DNA of 61,050 nt from a virus, in IMG/VR virus record IMGVR_UViG_3300021141_000010, positions 1 through 61,050 of that record. The stretch is one strand, 5' to 3'. Of the stretch, positions 59,114-61,050 are shown piece after piece. Below the pieces are notes generated by a model that was not told the origin of the DNA, searched no databases, and saw nothing but the letters and a program-made list of their open reading frames with translations. The stretch's first letter is position 1, and each line of letters begins with the position of its first letter. A program made the translations under genes and the position numbers.

Positions 59114-59135
59114 GGGGGTGTACTAGTACACCCCC
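59114..59135. repeat. 22-bp perfect palindrome
   Basis: A palindrome with a TACTAGTA centre and G5/C5 ends (59114-59135), lying between a G-run and the C-run at 59159-59167. Likely a protein-binding or extrusion site. Confidence 0.9.
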
Positions 59136-59174
59136 ACACCCGTACACTCGACTGACCTCCCCCCCCCATCGCAA

Positions 59175-59253
59175 TTGCAATTAAATTGCAATTTACTTGC
59201 AATCGGTTTGCTATTGCAAATCGATTGCAAGTAGGCATGGCATGCCATGCCTA
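59175..59253. repeat. TTGCAA iterons followed by a GGCATGCC palindrome
   Basis: Five TTGCAA copies start at 59175, 59186, 59197, 59214 and 59225 (spacing 11, 11, 17, 11 bp, close to one helix turn). They are followed by a perfect 22-bp palindrome (59232-59253) and an overlapping inverted repeat at 59251-59269. The phasing suggests a row of bound proteins on one face of DNA. Confidence 0.85.
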
Positions 59254-59345
59254 GGCATGGCATGCCTAGTATAAGTTTTCCTATATAGCAAACGGCGTAC
59301 CAATTAGAAATACTGAATATCGTGTTTTGCGAACTCCGTGTGAGA

Positions 59346-59380
59346 ATAACCGCCCTAAACCATAGGTTTAGGGCGGTTAT
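59346..59380. repeat. 16-bp perfect hairpin
   Basis: Arms of 16 bp (ATAACCGCCCTAAACC) with an ATA loop. Strong enough to act as a terminator or a cruciform; no T-run on either side. Smaller relatives in layout (3-nt loop) are at 59403-59423 (9 bp, TTT) and 59538-59566 (13 bp, TTT). Confidence 0.9.
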
Positions 59381-59621
59381 AGCCCCATAAACCTAGCATA
59401 AGTAAAACCGATTTTCGGTTTTAAGGGCTCTAGCATCGCGATACAGAGGGGCATTTCTTGGGGGGTGTCAATTGTCGCACTACGAAATACGATGCGTCAA
59501 AACGCAAATTTGGAATTATCATGAATTCTAATGCTAGAACTATTTTGGCATTTTGCCAAAATAGTTGGGGAATTGGCACGGGATTTGTTCGCGAGCGTGC
59601 GCGGTAATTAAAAGGTATACC

Positions 59622-59693
59622 GTCGACGGCTCAGCGGCTCGACTCTGTCGAGCCGTCGACGGCTCAGCGGCTCGACTCTGTCGAGCCGTCGAC
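59622..59693. repeat. 33-bp tandem repeat with nested GTCGAC palindromes
   Basis: Two exact 33-bp units plus a final GTCGAC (at 59622, 59655, 59688). Each unit contains the hairpin GGCTCGAC-TCT-GTCGAGCC. The GTCGAC core also recurs at the right end (60932-61050) and in the hairpin at 50-72. Confidence 0.92.
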
Positions 59694-59884
59694 AGTACGA
59701 ATAGCCCTGATATAAAATCCTCTAATTCTAACATCTCGGGATATAACTAAAAACGATATAGCTAAAAATGGTAAAAATAGTAAATAGGGGTTTACTCGAT
59801 TGCCGATATAGCTACAATCAATACGGGCTCGATTCCCAACGGTGGGAATCGACAATCCAGGAAACCATTGTAAGGGGTTTAAAC

Positions 59885-60922
59885 ATGTCATTAATGTACG
59901 ATAGTCTGTTCAACGGATCTAGGAAACCATTGTCAAATGAGCTTCAAACGGAATACGATGCGATGACGCAAAAGCTAGAAGCTCAGATTGCAAAGATGTC
60001 GGATAAAGAGAAAGAAATCGAATGGGCAAGAATAAAAGCTGAGCCCCAAGCAACCCAAGCAACCCAAGCAACCCAAGCAACCCAAGCAACCCAAGCAACC
60101 GCAAAAATGATAGTTGAGAAATATACCGCCGATGAAATCTTGAATGCCTCGCGAAAAGAGATAGCAAACGCGCGTAAGGTAGCCAAATCATTTGGTTTTA
60201 ACTACCTATTATCGGTCGACAGCGACCCGAAAACGGCAAAGAGCAATAAGGCGAATAAAGGATTTTATACGGCAATCCAGTATTTCGCACCCGGTAAGAA
60301 ATCCGGTTTTCAAGTATGTTCATCCGCAGGCAGTTGTCTAAATCCGTGCTTGGATACTGCAGGCAATCCGATATACCAACCCGCAAAGGATAAAGCACGG
60401 TCGGCCCGTACTCGATTCTATTTCATGGCACGAAAATCGTACTTGATCCTACTGGTAGCAGAAATCCGCTCATTTGTCGCCAAATGCGAAAAGCTCGGGT
60501 TGAAACCTGCTATCCGATTGAATGGCACGTCCGATATTCTATGGGAATCATATGGTTGGCTGTTTGAGGAATTCTCTGAAGTTGTTTTTTATGACTATAC
60601 CAAGCATACCAAGCGTATGAGATTGGATTGGAAGTTACCCGGTAACTATTACCTTACATTCTCACGACAATTAGAAAATCACGACGACACCCTACGGATT
60701 GCCCATAGCGGGCGCAACGTAGCGGTGGTTTTTCGTAAGAAAAACCTTCCCACCTCTTGGAATGGATTACCGGTCATTAATGGTGACGAAACAGATCTGC
60801 GTTTTTTGGATCCATTTGGCGGATATGTCGTCGGATTGTCCGCCAAGGGTAAAGCTAAGAAGGATACCAGCGGATTTGTAATGGAAAATGAAATCTCTTG
60901 GCCATCATCCGCAGTTGTATAA
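59885..60922 (+). CDS. GP88-family protein with (QAT)6 tract
   Basis: 345 aa from the ATG at 59885 (AAGGGG upstream); the longer frame from 59768 lacks an SD. The C-terminal 230 residues match the GP88 family of phage and plasmid proteins by eye: CSSAGSCLNPCLDTAGNPIY, GLKPAIRLNGTSDILWESYG, FYDYTKHTKR, NVAVVFRKKN, LRFLDPFGGYVVGLSAKG. Function unknown; its place beside a possible origin suggests replication. Codon use looks more AT-rich than its neighbours, hinting at transfer. Confidence 0.75.
   Translation: MSLMYDSLFNGSRKPLSNELQTEYDAMTQKLEAQIAKMSDKEKEIEWARIKAEPQATQATQATQATQATQATAKMIVEKYTADEILNASRKEIANARKVAKSFGFNYLLSVDSDPKTAKSNKANKGFYTAIQYFAPGKKSGFQVCSSAGSCLNPCLDTAGNPIYQPAKDKARSARTRFYFMARKSYLILLVAEIRSFVAKCEKLGLKPAIRLNGTSDILWESYGWLFEEFSEVVFYDYTKHTKRMRLDWKLPGNYYLTFSRQLENHDDTLRIAHSGRNVAVVFRKKNLPTSWNGLPVINGDETDLRFLDPFGGYVVGLSAKGKAKKDTSGFVMENEISWPSSAVV
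60047..60100 (+). repeat. six copies of a 9-bp tandem repeat
   Basis: CAAGCAACC is repeated six times without a change, encoding (QAT)6. Like the (DEE)9 tract at 57103, it is a slippage-prone coding minisatellite. Confidence 0.95.
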
Positions 60923-60931
60923 ATCGGGATC

Positions 60932-60954
60932 GACGGTCGACGCTGTCGACCGTC
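60932..60954. repeat. GTCGAC hairpin, copy 1
   Basis: 10-bp arms GACGGTCGAC / GTCGACCGTC with a GCT loop, followed by CGCAG. Part of a unit (about 60928-60959) that starts again at 61027. Confidence 0.9.
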
Positions 60955-60961
60955 CGCAGGG

Positions 60962-60994
60962 AAAAACGGTCGACGCTGTCGACCGTTTTTTTTT
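60962..60994 (+). terminator. strong Rho-independent terminator (GTCGAC hairpin, copy 2)
   Basis: 13-bp arms AAAAACGGTCGAC / GTCGACCGTTTTT with the same GCT loop and nine T in a row (60986-60994). It ends the GP88-like gene. On the other strand the A-run is also compatible with termination. Confidence 0.9.
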
Positions 60995-61026
60995 GTCGAC
61001 CGTCCGCAGTGCCTTGGATCCCTCGG

Positions 61027-61050
61027 GATCGACGGTCGACGCTGTCGACC
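61027..61050. repeat. GTCGAC hairpin, copy 3 (cut by the window end)
   Basis: GATCGACGGTCGAC-GCT-GTCGACC repeats the 60928 unit and is interrupted by the end of the window. The assembly may have stopped here because of this repeat. Confidence 0.85.

Larger units (their letters stand above)
58758..59884. other. 1.1-kb non-coding region with palindromes and iterons, origin candidate
   Basis: No convincing gene. In order: terminator 58781-58804; three copies of a GCGATCCGC-AGA-GCGGATCGC hairpin; a 22-bp palindrome at 59114-59135; five TTGCAA copies at 59175, 59186, 59197, 59214 and 59225; a 22-bp palindrome at 59232-59253; hairpins at 59346-59380, 59403-59423 and 59538-59566; and a 33-bp tandem repeat at 59622-59693. 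AT-rich stretches lie near 59060-59090 and 59700-59790. Such a mix suits a replication or partition site. Confidence 0.65.

Noticed and set aside
59540-59750. Frames reading AAEPSTARQSR or DGSAARLCRAV repeats
   Set aside because: They are simple translations of the 33-bp tandem repeat with no SD and no family features.
1-61050. Circular genome with a gene across the window ends
   Set aside because: The ATG at position 3 (minus) would continue into repetitive hairpin sequence at 61050-60926, which does not look coding; the ends are more likely an assembly break.
1-61050. Temperate lifestyle
   Set aside because: No integrase, excisionase, CI/Cro pair or attachment site was recognised; the LysR and RHH proteins alone do not support lysogeny.

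Overview
The window reads as most of the genome of a tailed double-stranded DNA phage with a long non-contractile tail (siphovirus-like). The evidence is a full virion set (terminase, portal, prohead protease, HK97-type capsid, head-tail connectors, tail terminator, tail tube, a G/GT chaperone pair with a slippery site, a 1179-residue tape measure) and no sheath, plus a largely self-sufficient replisome. Bacterial house-keeping genes, rRNA, an integrase and a canonical tRNA were not seen. The host is not proven. Three virion-associated proteins carry features I associate with Planctomycetota proteins: Thr-rich linkers joining small Cys-rich modules with GACC/GRCC-type starts, and a C-terminal CGCGTNLK...CSC domain on a glycosyltransferase. 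I therefore lean to a planctomycete or similar aquatic host; this is inference.

Layout. 1-1144 (minus): membrane thioredoxin-like protein and PhoH. 1145-1915: non-coding divergent region with a compound palindrome. 1916-3682 (plus): small genes and a double-HTH protein resembling a small terminase. 3660-5793 (minus): ThyA and small genes. 5884-29539 (plus): one long, tightly overlapping early/replication block: sigma-region-2-like protein, CsrA, SNF2 helicase, MazG, primase, DnaB-like helicase, LysR-type protein, family A polymerase, dNMP kinase, clamp loader, UvsY-like protein, ssDNA-binding protein, nucleotidase, RecA-like protein, FEN nuclease, PD-(D/E)XK nuclease, sliding clamp, UDG-like/3'-5' exonuclease fusion, SbcD and a divided SbcC. 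29563-54869 (minus): the late block, transcribed from TerL downwards to tail fibre and glycosyltransferase. 54941-58757 (plus): right-arm genes including a staphylococcal-nuclease homologue. 58758-59884: 1.1 kb non-coding region full of palindromes and TTGCAA iterons, a possible origin or partition site. 59885-60922 (plus): GP88-like gene. 60923-61050: repeated hairpins in which the window ends.

How the parts work together. PolA, primase, DnaB-like helicase, clamp, clamp loader, SSB and the separate exonuclease would make an autonomous replication fork. RecA-like, UvsY-like, SbcCD-like, FEN and the PD-(D/E)XK nuclease fit recombination-dependent replication. ThyA, MazG, dNMP kinase and the nucleotidase tune the dNTP pool.

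The most striking feature is not a gene. The window is studded, within coding sequence on both strands, with perfect short inverted repeats (8-13 bp arms, often a 3-nt loop), each of different sequence and far more frequent than chance. Other points of interest are the split Rad50/SbcC, the detached UDG-exonuclease, phage-encoded CsrA and LysR proteins, a papain-like protease in the late block, and a terminator/antiterminator pair after the tail tube gene.
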